This document shows positions 1-7,110 of a DNA stretch of 20,619 bases, one piece after another. Source of the DNA: JAQWUY01 sp049615605 (GTDB lineage Bacteria > Pseudomonadota > Alphaproteobacteria > JAQWUY01); the NCBI GenBank assembly GCA_049615605.1, contig JBMZFW010000018.1, forward strand, positions 1 through 20,619, written 5' to 3'. The notes below the pieces were generated by a model. That model had not been told where the DNA came from and did no database searches. It saw nothing but the letters and a program-made list of their open reading frames with translations. Position 1 is the first letter of the stretch, and every line of letters starts with the position of its first letter. Both the position numbers and the translations under genes were made by a program.

Positions 1-248
1 TCAATGTATTGTGAAACTGGGTCATATTTATTAATTACTTTCATATGACAGCCACAGAACAAACAAAGCTTTTCACAAAATGGAATATGCACATACAGCG
101 ATAATTCATCAACTGTTTTATGTAAATTACCATACCAAGATTTTACAACATTGCTGTCCACCGTATCATTAAAGTGTGGTGCAGTTGGATAGCTAGTATA
201 CCTTGGAACAGAATTGCTGTTTTGAATGTGCTTTATTAATTTGCTCAT
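1..248 (-). CDS. hemN: Oxygen-independent coproporphyrinogen III dehydrogenase HemN, N-terminal part (cut by window edge)
   Basis: HemN is a radical-SAM enzyme that oxidatively decarboxylates coproporphyrinogen III to protoporphyrinogen IX in anaerobic or microaerobic haem synthesis. Only the first 82 codons are in the window; the gene runs off the left edge. The start at 248 is preceded by AAGG. The translation contains the family's PRYTSYPTAPHF entry motif (residues 15-26) and the signature YVHIPFCEKLCLFCGC (52-67). Cysteines 58, 62 and 65 (CX3CX2C) would hold the [4Fe-4S] cluster that binds SAM, and Cys67 and Tyr52 are also conserved in E. coli HemN. The gene lies 41 nt downstream of the Lrp-type regulator on the same strand, so the two may be cotranscribed. 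No FNR-type box is visible in the short gap. Identity is secure despite truncation, because this N-terminus is specific for HemN rather than the HemW-like paralogues. Confidence 0.92.
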   Translation of the reverse strand, partial: MSKLIKHIQNSNSVPRYTSYPTAPHFNDTVDSNVVKSWYGNLHKTVDELSLYVHIPFCEKLCLFCGCHMKVINKYDPVSQYI

Positions 249-289
249 TTAATAACCTTAAATTAATTTTTTGTACTATACATTATATA

Positions 290-742
290 TTACAAAATTG
301 GAATACTGCGATTTATAATTTCACGCATTGAAAAATATGATTGCAACATTGATACATTGGTAAGCTTTGATAATTTATGTCTGTGTATTTCTTCATAATC
401 TTGAATATCACGAACTGCAATTTTAACTAGGTAATCATATCTTCCGCCCATAAGGTGACATTGTATTACCTGTGGAATTTTTGTAATTTCTTCTTCAAAA
501 TTACGCAGTTTATCTTCCCCTTGTTCTGCCAATGTTACCATTAACATAATTAATGTTTTATAACCCATTTTATCGTGATTAATATCCGCACTGTACCCAT
601 CAATAACACCGCTTTCTTCCAAAGATTGTACACGGCGAAGACACGCAGATGGGCTTAACCCCACCGCATCTGAAAGGTTGGCATTGCTGATACGACCGTC
701 TTGTTGCAGGTTTGTAAGAATTTTTTTGTCTATATTATCCAT
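290..742 (-). CDS. Lrp/AsnC-family transcriptional regulator, probable regulator of ald
   Basis: This 150-residue protein has the length and two-domain layout of the leucine-responsive regulator family. An N-terminal winged helix-turn-helix (about residues 4-50) includes the segment NLSDAVGLSPSACLRRVQSL. A C-terminal RAM effector-binding domain (about 65-145) has the typical glycine turn GGRYDYLV at 99-106. Start codon and ribosome site (AAAAGGGGTT) agree. It is transcribed divergently from alanine dehydrogenase across a 179-bp AT-rich gap containing an Lrp-like consensus match and a dyad. In other bacteria Lrp-type proteins next to ald (for example AldR in mycobacteria) control alanine dehydrogenase in response to amino acids, so the same role, plus autoregulation, is inferred here. 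The effector cannot be read from the sequence. It could also be a broader Lrp-type regulator, since hemN follows it. Confidence 0.92.
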   Translation of the reverse strand: MDNIDKKILTNLQQDGRISNANLSDAVGLSPSACLRRVQSLEESGVIDGYSADINHDKMGYKTLIMLMVTLAEQGEDKLRNFEEEITKIPQVIQCHLMGGRYDYLVKIAVRDIQDYEEIHRHKLSKLTNVSMLQSYFSMREIINRSIPIL

Positions 743-778
743 TTTTAACCCCTTTTATTTTGTTAATTTATAATATTT

Positions 779-793
779 TAGAATATTCTTGCA
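779..793. promoter_or_regulatory. Candidate Lrp-type binding site in the lrp-ald intergenic region
   Basis: The stretch TAGAATATTCTTGCA contains the perfect 10-bp palindrome AGAATATTCT (780-789). It agrees at 12 of 15 positions with the published E. coli Lrp consensus YAGHAWATTWTDCTR. It lies 37 bp upstream of the regulator's start codon, a plausible position for autoregulation. AT-rich DNA gives such matches by chance, so this is a candidate only. Confidence 0.4.
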
Positions 794-832
794 TAAAAAT
801 ATATTTTTTATCGTATTTATTGCAATATAATA

Positions 833-853
833 GCAAATATGCACAACATTTGC
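833..853. promoter_or_regulatory. Dyad upstream of ald, candidate regulator site
   Basis: GCAAAT (833-838) and its reverse complement ATTTGC (848-853) flank 9 bp, forming a 21-bp dyad. Related TTGCAA words occur at 820-825 and 850-855. The dyad ends 23 bp before a perfect TATAAT hexamer (877-882), placing it where an activator of ald would sit. No good -35 box is found at the proper distance from that hexamer, which fits an activator-dependent promoter. Confidence 0.35.
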
Positions 854-876
854 AAAGTAATTTTATAAAATCCATA

Positions 877-882
877 TATAAT
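877..882 (+). promoter_or_regulatory. ald: Candidate -10 element of the ald promoter
   Basis: A perfect TATAAT lies 39 bp upstream of the ald start codon at 922, predicting a leader of roughly 33 nt that holds the GAGGGAG ribosome site. There is no recognisable -35 hexamer 16-18 bp upstream (the sequence there is close to AAAGTA), so the promoter may depend on the divergently encoded Lrp-type protein. In such AT-rich DNA the hexamer alone is weak evidence. Confidence 0.3.
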
Positions 883-921
883 GTTATTCATTGGTATTAA
901 TATTAAATGAGAGGGAGAATT

Positions 922-2034
922 ATGTTAGTAGGCGTTCCAAAAGAAATTAAAAATCACGAATATCGTGTTGGTCTTACACCAAGTGGTGTTATTGAATTGG
1001 TTGCAAACAACCACCAAGTTATTGTTGAAACAAACGCAGGTAGCGGTGTTGGTTTTTCTGATGAAGATTATGTAAATGCAGGTGCAACAATTGCATCAAC
1101 TGCCAAAGATATTTTTGATAAAGCAGAAATGATTATCAAGGTAAAAGAACCGCAAAAAGTTGAATGTGAAATGTTGCGTAAAGACCAATTATTATTCACA
1201 TACTTACACCTTGCCCCAGACCCAGAACAAACAAAAGGTTTAATTAAATCTGAATGTGTGGCAATTGCTTATGAAACTGTAACGGACAATAATGGAAGAT
1301 TACCTTTACTTGCCCCAATGAGCGAAGTTGCCGGTCGTATGTCAATCCAAGCAGGAATGCATTGCCTTGAAAAAGCACAAGGTGGTTCAGGCGTATTGCT
1401 TGCCGGCGTACCAGGTGTTGCCCCAGGTAAAGTTGTGGTAATTGGCGGTGGTTTCGTTGGTGAAAATGCAGCCCGTATGGCAATGGGTGCCGGTGCGGAT
1501 GTAACAATTCTTGACCGTAACCTTAACCGTTTAAAAGAACTGGATACAATATATGGACCTGGACTTAAAACAAGATATTCTGACAAGGCAACTATTGCTG
1601 AATTAATCAAAGATGCAGATATGGTTGTTGGTGCGGTTCTTATTCCAGGTGCAGCAGCACCAAAATTAATTACAAAAGATATGTTAAAGACTATGAAAAA
1701 AGGTTCTGTACTTGTTGATGTTGCCATTGACCAAGGCGGTTGTTTTGAAACTTCAAAAGCAACAACACACCAAGAGCCAACTTATGTAGTTGACGATATT
1801 ATCCACTATTGCGTGGCAAATATGCCAGGTGGTGTTGCAAGGACTTCAACAATTGCCCTTACAAATGCCACATTGCCATTTGCCGTTTCACTTGCCAACA
1901 AAGGTTGGAAAAAGGCATGTGCCGATGATAAACATTTATTAAATGGCTTAAATGTTGCCGGTGGTAAAATCACTTATAAAGCTGTTGCTGATGATTTAGG
2001 TTACGATTTCGTTGACCCTGCATCATTAATATAA
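922..2034 (+). CDS. ald: Alanine dehydrogenase
   Basis: Ald catalyses reversible NAD-dependent deamination of L-alanine to pyruvate and ammonium in the cytoplasm. It allows alanine use as carbon and nitrogen source, or ammonium assimilation under reducing conditions. The 370-residue product matches the family's usual length of about 371. The N-terminus MLVGVPKEIKNHEYRVGLTP is diagnostic. Substrate and catalytic residues known from the Mycobacterium tuberculosis enzyme fall at the same numbers: Arg15, Lys75, His96 and Asp270. The Rossmann NAD site is seen as VVVIGGGFVG (171-180) with the ribose-binding Asp198. An in-frame ATG at 907 exists, but GAGGGAG (911-917) lies between it and the ATG at 922, so 922 is the start. 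The gene diverges from the Lrp-type regulator and its 3' end overlaps the convergent LysR-type gene by 34 bp. Confidence 0.97.
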   Translation: MLVGVPKEIKNHEYRVGLTPSGVIELVANNHQVIVETNAGSGVGFSDEDYVNAGATIASTAKDIFDKAEMIIKVKEPQKVECEMLRKDQLLFTYLHLAPDPEQTKGLIKSECVAIAYETVTDNNGRLPLLAPMSEVAGRMSIQAGMHCLEKAQGGSGVLLAGVPGVAPGKVVVIGGGFVGENAARMAMGAGADVTILDRNLNRLKELDTIYGPGLKTRYSDKATIAELIKDADMVVGAVLIPGAAAPKLITKDMLKTMKKGSVLVDVAIDQGGCFETSKATTHQEPTYVVDDIIHYCVANMPGGVARTSTIALTNATLPFAVSLANKGWKKACADDKHLLNGLNVAGGKITYKAVADDLGYDFVDPASLI

Positions 2035-2876
2035 GACAGTAAACTATCAATAATAGGGGTGTTGTCGTAAAGTTCAACATACATTGCGCCAATAACCCTA
2101 TTTATATTTGAAGACAGTGGAATCCAAACAAGGTCATTGTTGTTTTTATCCATAGCCATTTCACCAATTATGGTAATCCCCAGGTTTAATGATACAGAAG
2201 TATTTAATGATAAAACATTTTCCACATGGTGAATTGCATTTTCATTTAAGTTTCTAATTTCCATTTCATTCATAAACAATGTAATGTTGTTGCTGATAAA
2301 TGGTTGGTTTTTTAAATCGTTAAATGAAACTGTTTTCCTTTTTGCAAGTGGGTTTGATTTACTGCACATAACCCCCAGCACATCATAATGTATTGGAATA
2401 AATTTTACTTTTTTATCTAGTTTTTTTGGTTTGGTAATAATTGCTAAATCAATTTGATTGTTTAATAATTTATCATATAAATTACTTGAACTATTATCAA
2501 TTAATGAAATTTTTACATTTGGATTATCATTTGTAAATGGTGGTAAAATTTTTGGTAAAATATTTTGTACCGCCGATGGCATACAGCCAATACGAATATT
2601 GCCAATTTTTCCGCTTGATGTATCAATCATAAAATCTTGTAATCGTTGATAATTTGCCAGTGTTTCTTTTGCCCTTGGCAAACATAATTTACCCAATGGG
2701 GTAAGGGAAACTTTATGCCCCTTAGTAAACAATTCTTTTCCTAAAATTTTTTCCAGTTCTTTCATTGAAGCGGATAATGCAGCTTGGGTTTTGCCAATGT
2801 GTTTTGAAGCGTTGCGATAACCTTTGTATTCCGCAATAGCAATAAAATGTTCCAAATATTGTAGTTTTATTTTCAT
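2001..2876 (-). CDS. LysR-type transcriptional regulator of the aldehyde dehydrogenase/dipeptidase/BCCT operon
   Basis: This 291-residue protein is of normal LysR-type length. The N-terminal winged helix-turn-helix spans about residues 5-62: MKIKLQYLEHFIAIAEYKGY, then a recognition helix around TQAALSASMKELEKILG, then the wing KVSLTPLG. A periplasmic-binding-protein-like co-inducer domain follows from about residue 90. A TTG codon at 2903 would add nine residues, but the ATG at 2876 matches where LysR proteins normally begin; neither has a clear Shine-Dalgarno sequence. It is divergent from the aldehyde dehydrogenase operon, the classic arrangement for a LysR activator and its target. A 19-bp dyad with a T-N11-A core lies just upstream. 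The inducer is not readable but is probably the substrate of the operon. The last 34 bp overlap ald tail to tail with no visible terminator. Confidence 0.93.
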   Translation of the reverse strand: MKIKLQYLEHFIAIAEYKGYRNASKHIGKTQAALSASMKELEKILGKELFTKGHKVSLTPLGKLCLPRAKETLANYQRLQDFMIDTSSGKIGNIRIGCMPSAVQNILPKILPPFTNDNPNVKISLIDNSSSNLYDKLLNNQIDLAIITKPKKLDKKVKFIPIHYDVLGVMCSKSNPLAKRKTVSFNDLKNQPFISNNITLFMNEMEIRNLNENAIHHVENVLSLNTSVSLNLGITIIGEMAMDKNNNDLVWIPLSSNINRVIGAMYVELYDNTPIIDSLLSYINDAGSTKS

Positions 2877-2883
2877 ATTTATA

Positions 2884-2902
2884 TGATAAATAAAATTTAT
2901 CA
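2884..2902. promoter_or_regulatory. Probable LysR-type operator dyad
   Basis: TGATAAATAAAATTTATCA is a perfect inverted repeat: 8-bp arms TGATAAAT and ATTTATCA around AAA. It contains a T-N11-A core (T2887 to A2899) as in LysR-family recognition sites. It starts 7 bp upstream of the regulator's ATG and about 120 bp upstream of the aldehyde dehydrogenase start. That position suits autorepression together with activation of the divergent operon. Function is inferred; the dyad is seen directly. Confidence 0.5.
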
Positions 2903-3022
2903 AGTGTCAATATTTTTTAAAAAAATTTATATTTTTATGTTGTTGTTAAGTTGTTTTTTATTGTATTTTTATTATTGAATAAAAAATTAAAACAATATTT
3001 AACATAGTAAGGAAAATTTAAA

Positions 3023-4474
3023 ATGACATATTCGTTTAATCCAGAAAAATCTATTTTCATTGATGGTCAGTGGCAAGCAGGTACAGACACACGCCCAAAC
3101 ATTAACCCATCTGATATTTCAGAAAACCTTGGCAACTTTTCATCGGGTACTGCCCAGCAAGTGGAAGAAGCAATCGCCGCTGCACGCAATGCGCAACCAT
3201 CTTGGGAAGCTGTGCCAATGGAACAAAAACAGGCAATCTTACAAAAGATTGGTGATGAATTAATTGCCCGTTGTGAAGAACTTGGTAAAATACTTGCCCT
3301 AGAAGAAGGGAAAACTTTCCCAGAAGGCAAAGGTGAAGTTTACCGTTCTGGTCAATTCTTCCACTACTATGCAGCAGAAGTATTAAGACAAATGGGTGAC
3401 TTTGCAAATTCAACACGCCCTGGTGTAACGGTGGAAGTAACCCGTGAAGCAGTTGGTGTTGTTGGTGTAATTACACCTTGGAACTTTCCAACAGCAATCG
3501 GTGCTTGGAAAATCGCCCCTGCCATTGCCTTTGGTAATACAGTTGTATGGAAGCCTGCGGATTTAACACCAGCATCAGCGGTTGCATTAATGGAAATTAT
3601 GCATAAGTGTGGTGTGCCAAATGGTGTTGTAAACTTAGTCCTTGGTCGTGGTTCGGTTGTTGGTGATGCAATTATTAATTCACCAAAAATTAATGCGGTA
3701 TCGTTTACTGGTTCATTAGCGGTTGGTAAACAAATTGCAAGTGCAACTGCACAAAACCTTGTTAAGTGCCAAATGGAAATGGGCAGTAAAAATGCATTAT
3801 ATGTTGCCCCAGATGCGGATATGACAACAGCTGTTGAATCGGCATTAATGGGTTCATATTCTGGTACTGGTCAAAAATGTACGGCTTCATCAAGGCTTGT
3901 TGTTGATGCAAAAATCCACGATGAATTTGTTGATGCATTAACAAAACGTCTTGGCGAAATCAAAGTTGGTCACGCAATGGAAGAAGGCGCATTTATGGGT
4001 CCTGTTGTTGATGAAAAACAATTAAATTCAAACCTTGAATGGGTTGAAAAAGCAAAAGCTAGCGGTGCGGAATGTGTGATTGGTGGCAATCGTCTTGATA
4101 TGCCAACAGAAGGTTATTATATGGCACCAACTTTATTTACGAATACAACAAATGATATGGATATTAACTGTGAAGAAGTATTCGCCCCACTTGCTTGTGT
4201 AATTAAAGTTTCTGATACGGACGAAGCAATTAATGTTGTTAACGATACAATGTTTGGTTTAACAGCTGGTATCGTTACCAATGATTTAAAGCTATCAACT
4301 GAATTCAAAAGACGTGCCGAAGTTGGTTGTGTAATGGTTAACTTACCAACAGCTGGTACGGATTACCATGTACCATTCGGTGGTCGTAAAGCATCAAGCT
4401 TTGGTCCACGCGAACAAGGTTCATATGCCAAAGAATTTTACACTGTTGTAAAAACTGGATACCAAAAAGCATAA
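3023..4474 (+). CDS. NAD(P)-dependent aldehyde dehydrogenase, similar to alpha-ketoglutaric semialdehyde dehydrogenases
   Basis: This is a 483-residue ALDH-superfamily enzyme of normal length that oxidises an aldehyde to its acid. The catalytic set is complete: Asn154 in TPWNFP, Lys177 in WKPAD for the cofactor, the FTGSLAVG loop (228-235), general base Glu252 in MEMGSKNA, nucleophile Cys286 in GTGQKC, and the EEVF segment around 384-387. The C-terminal run NLPTAGTDYHVPFGGRK, followed by FGPREQG, resembles alpha-ketoglutaric semialdehyde dehydrogenases as I recall them. The sequence alone does not prove the substrate; a semialdehyde or an aldehyde released from a betaine-like compound is plausible. 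It is the first gene of the operon: AAGG ribosome site, then an M19 dipeptidase homologue 11 nt downstream and a BCCT transporter. The divergent LysR-type gene is its likely regulator. Confidence 0.92.
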   Translation: MTYSFNPEKSIFIDGQWQAGTDTRPNINPSDISENLGNFSSGTAQQVEEAIAAARNAQPSWEAVPMEQKQAILQKIGDELIARCEELGKILALEEGKTFPEGKGEVYRSGQFFHYYAAEVLRQMGDFANSTRPGVTVEVTREAVGVVGVITPWNFPTAIGAWKIAPAIAFGNTVVWKPADLTPASAVALMEIMHKCGVPNGVVNLVLGRGSVVGDAIINSPKINAVSFTGSLAVGKQIASATAQNLVKCQMEMGSKNALYVAPDADMTTAVESALMGSYSGTGQKCTASSRLVVDAKIHDEFVDALTKRLGEIKVGHAMEEGAFMGPVVDEKQLNSNLEWVEKAKASGAECVIGGNRLDMPTEGYYMAPTLFTNTTNDMDINCEEVFAPLACVIKVSDTDEAINVVNDTMFGLTAGIVTNDLKLSTEFKRRAEVGCVMVNLPTAGTDYHVPFGGRKASSFGPREQGSYAKEFYTVVKTGYQKA

Positions 4475-4485
4475 AGGGTTATCTT

Positions 4486-5478
4486 ATGTATAAAGACGAA
4501 ATTGTCATTGATGGTTTGCAATATTGCGCCCCGACTGAAGAATACTTTAACGCATTAAAAAACAGTGGGATTACCGCTGTTCATATGACGCTGGTATATC
4601 ACGAAACTGCAAGGGAAACCCTTACACGATTTGCCCAGTGGAATTTATGCTTTGAAAAATACAGCCATATTATTACACCTGTAATGTCTATGGACGATGT
4701 TAAACAAGCAAAGAAAGATGGTAAAATTGGTATTTTCTTTGGGGCGCAAAACTGTTCGCCAATTGATGATGAAATCGGACTTATTGAAGTAATGCGTAAA
4801 CAAGGTTTACTTATTATGCAACTTACATATAACAATCAAAGTTTACTTGCCACTGGTTGCTATGAACAAAATGACAGCGGTATCACAAGATTTGGTAAAC
4901 AAGCAATCGCTGAAATGAACCGCGTTGGTATGATTATTGATATGTCCCATTCCGCTGAAAAATCAACACTGGAAGCAGCGGAAATATCACAGCACCCAAT
5001 TTGTATTAGCCACGCCAACCCATCATTTGCAAGGGAAGCGTTGCGTAATAAATCAGAAACTGTTCTAAAAAAGATAACTGAAAACGGTGGCTTTTTTGGA
5101 TTTAGTTTATACCCCTTCCATCTGCCTGATGGACCAAATTGTACACTTGAACAATTTTGTACAATGATTGGCAAGACAGCGGAAATGGTTGGGGTAAATA
5201 ATATTGGTATTGGCAGTGATTTATGCCTTGGTCAACCACAATCAATTCTTGAATGGATGCGAAATGGTCGTTGGTCAAAAGCAATGGATTACGGCGAAGG
5301 CAGTGCCAGTAACTCTGGGTGGCCAGATGCCCTTCCATGGTTTAAAGACCCTTCTGGAATGGAAAACATTTACAACGGTTTATTAAAAACTGGTTTTTCT
5401 GATAAAGAAGCGGGACAAATCATCGGTGGCAATTGGTTATCCTTTTTAGAACAGGGGCTTAAACCACAAAAGGTTTAA
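4486..5478 (+). CDS. Divergent M19 (membrane/renal dipeptidase) family protein with altered metal site
   Basis: At 330 residues this has the fold-length of M19 amidohydrolases, which use two zinc ions to cleave dipeptides or related amides. Several family landmarks are present: His155 in DMSHS, His176 in ISHAN, Arg187 in LRNKSE, and Asp245 in GIGSD. The N-terminal HxD zinc motif usually read as DGHND is replaced by DGLQY (Leu11, Tyr13), and the bridging glutamate position is Gln88 (GAQN). Canonical binuclear dipeptidase activity is therefore doubtful. From memory, M19 homologues with the same substitutions and the TGCYE and EMNRVG segments occur in bacterial dimethylglycine/glycine-betaine catabolic loci (the Pseudomonas PA5396 type), whose reaction I do not know to be settled. 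There is no signal peptide, so it is probably cytoplasmic. Start follows AAAGGG, 11 nt after the aldehyde dehydrogenase. Confidence 0.85.
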   Translation: MYKDEIVIDGLQYCAPTEEYFNALKNSGITAVHMTLVYHETARETLTRFAQWNLCFEKYSHIITPVMSMDDVKQAKKDGKIGIFFGAQNCSPIDDEIGLIEVMRKQGLLIMQLTYNNQSLLATGCYEQNDSGITRFGKQAIAEMNRVGMIIDMSHSAEKSTLEAAEISQHPICISHANPSFAREALRNKSETVLKKITENGGFFGFSLYPFHLPDGPNCTLEQFCTMIGKTAEMVGVNNIGIGSDLCLGQPQSILEWMRNGRWSKAMDYGEGSASNSGWPDALPWFKDPSGMENIYNGLLKTGFSDKEAGQIIGGNWLSFLEQGLKPQKV

Positions 5479-5515
5479 GATTTTGTTTAAACAATCTTTC
5501 ATAGGGAGAATTAAT

Positions 5516-7045
5516 ATGTCAGAAAACATAAAAGAAATGAAAGGTGGAACACCGAAAATTGATAAAGTAGCATTGGGTTTAAGTGCCGGTTTCTTATCAG
5601 CTTTCGTATTGTTCGGACTTTTCAATGGCGAGGGTCTATCAGCAATGGTAGGTGCTGGCTTTGGTATGGCTATTAAGTATTTTGGTGCGTATTGGCAATT
5701 GCTATTACTAGCCACTTTCTTAATTGGTTTATACTTATCGTTCACGCGTGAAGGTCGTGTTGTATTAGGTGCGGTTAAAACACCTGAAATTTCACGCTTT
5801 ACTTGGACATCAATCATAATGTGTACATTACTTGCAGGCGGTGGTGTATTTTGGGCTGCGGGCGAACCGATGGCACAATATTTAAGCCCGCCACCATTAT
5901 TTGGTGCACAAGAAAACCCATTTGACCAAGCGGTTAATGCATTGGCACAATCGTTCATTCACTGGGGCTTCTTAGCATGGGCAATTGTTGGTACATTATC
6001 AGCAATCGTGTTAATGCACTTGCACTATGATAAAGGTTTACCACTTAAACCACGCACACTATTATACCCATTATTAGGTGACAGAGTGCTTGGTACATTT
6101 GGTTCGGTAATTGATGCATTTTGTATGATTGCTGTTGCCGCTGGTACTATTGGTCCAATCGGTTTCTTAGGCTTACAATTAAGCTATGGTTTAAATCAAT
6201 TAATTGGTGTTGAAAATGCATTCTCAACACAGGTTGTTATTATCTTAATTGCAATGGGTATTTATATAGCATCTGCAGTTTCTGGTTTAAACAAAGGTAT
6301 CCAATTACTATCGCGTGGTAATGTTATTTTAGCTGCTGGCTTAATGTTATTTATTTTACTATTTGGTCCAACAGCATTTATCGTTGATGCATACACACAA
6401 GGTGTGGGTACAATGATTAATAACTTTTTCCCAATGACTCTATTCCGTGCTGATACAGGCTGGCTTGGCTGGTGGACTGTATTCTTTTGGGGTTGGTTCA
6501 TGGGTTATGGTCCGATGATGGCGGTATTTGTTGCGCGTATTTCAAGAGGTCGCACAATCCGTGATTTATTCTTAACAATCGGTATCTTAGCGCCACTTGT
6601 TACTATGTTCTGGTTCACTATTGTTGGTGGTTCTGGTTTATTCTATGAAATTAATAACCCAGGTACTATTGCTGCAGCGTTTAAAGGTTTCAACCTTCCT
6701 GCAACATTACTTGCAATCACTCAACAGTTACCATTAGGTAGCTTAATTTCAGTATTATTCCTGATTTTAACAACTATCTTTATCGTAACAACTGGTGACT
6801 CTATGTCATATACAATGAGCTTAGTATCAACTGAAAATAATGTTCCTTGCACAAAGACACGCGTACTATGGGGTGTGTTAATGGGCTTATCGGCAATGTT
6901 ATTAATTTCTGTTGGTTCTGGTTCAATTAGCGCCTTACAATCATTCATCGTTATTACAGCGGTGCCTGTTGGTTTAATATTAACACCTTCATTATGGGAT
7001 TCTGTTAATATTGCCCGCAAGATGGCTGATAAGCAAAAGCTATAA
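5516..7045 (+). CDS. BCCT-family transporter (betaine/carnitine/choline type)
   Basis: This 509-residue inner-membrane protein has about 12 hydrophobic segments and the BCCT signature. HWGFLAWAIVGTL at 149-161 matches TM4, and the conserved loop ARISRGRTIRD at 340-350 follows the TM8-equivalent segment WGWFMGYGPMMAVFV. BCCT carriers import quaternary ammonium or sulfonium compounds, driven by sodium or protons or by exchange. The aromatic cage is not standard: BetP-like WWISW reads WFMGY here (327-331), the TM4 tyrosine is Val158, and the TM3 glycine segment reads AGGG. Substrate therefore cannot be assumed to be glycine betaine. The short termini, without BetP's long charged C-terminal osmosensor, point to nutrient uptake rather than osmotic control. 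An upstream ATG at 5483 is excluded because AGGGAG (5503-5508) serves the ATG at 5516. It is the last gene of the operon before an intrinsic terminator. Confidence 0.93.
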   Translation: MSENIKEMKGGTPKIDKVALGLSAGFLSAFVLFGLFNGEGLSAMVGAGFGMAIKYFGAYWQLLLLATFLIGLYLSFTREGRVVLGAVKTPEISRFTWTSIIMCTLLAGGGVFWAAGEPMAQYLSPPPLFGAQENPFDQAVNALAQSFIHWGFLAWAIVGTLSAIVLMHLHYDKGLPLKPRTLLYPLLGDRVLGTFGSVIDAFCMIAVAAGTIGPIGFLGLQLSYGLNQLIGVENAFSTQVVIILIAMGIYIASAVSGLNKGIQLLSRGNVILAAGLMLFILLFGPTAFIVDAYTQGVGTMINNFFPMTLFRADTGWLGWWTVFFWGWFMGYGPMMAVFVARISRGRTIRDLFLTIGILAPLVTMFWFTIVGGSGLFYEINNPGTIAAAFKGFNLPATLLAITQQLPLGSLISVLFLILTTIFIVTTGDSMSYTMSLVSTENNVPCTKTRVLWGVLMGLSAMLLISVGSGSISALQSFIVITAVPVGLILTPSLWDSVNIARKMADKQKL

Positions 7046-7057
7046 AACCTTTAAAAA

Positions 7058-7091
7058 GGGCTAGCCTATTAATTTAGGTTAGCCTTTTTTT
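7058..7091 (+). terminator. Intrinsic terminator after the BCCT gene
   Basis: A 10-bp stem pairs GGCTAGCCTA (7059-7068) with TAGGTTAGCC (7075-7084). It has one G-T wobble and a 6-nt loop, and is followed by a run of seven T residues. It lies 13 bp after the BCCT stop codon and ends only about 20 bp before the next start codon. Confidence 0.88.
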
Positions 7092-7110
7092 ATTTAAAAA
7101 GGATTTAGAA

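Noticed and set aside
907..921. Upstream in-frame ATG of ald at 907
   Set aside because: The ribosome site GAGGGAG lies between 907 and 922, and Ald proteins begin as M-(L/I)-(V/I)-G-V-P-K-E, matching 922.
5446..5958. Antisense reading frame (170 codons) opposite the start of the BCCT gene
   Set aside because: The composition is that of a reverse-complemented hydrophobic gene, with no family resemblance and no initiation signals.
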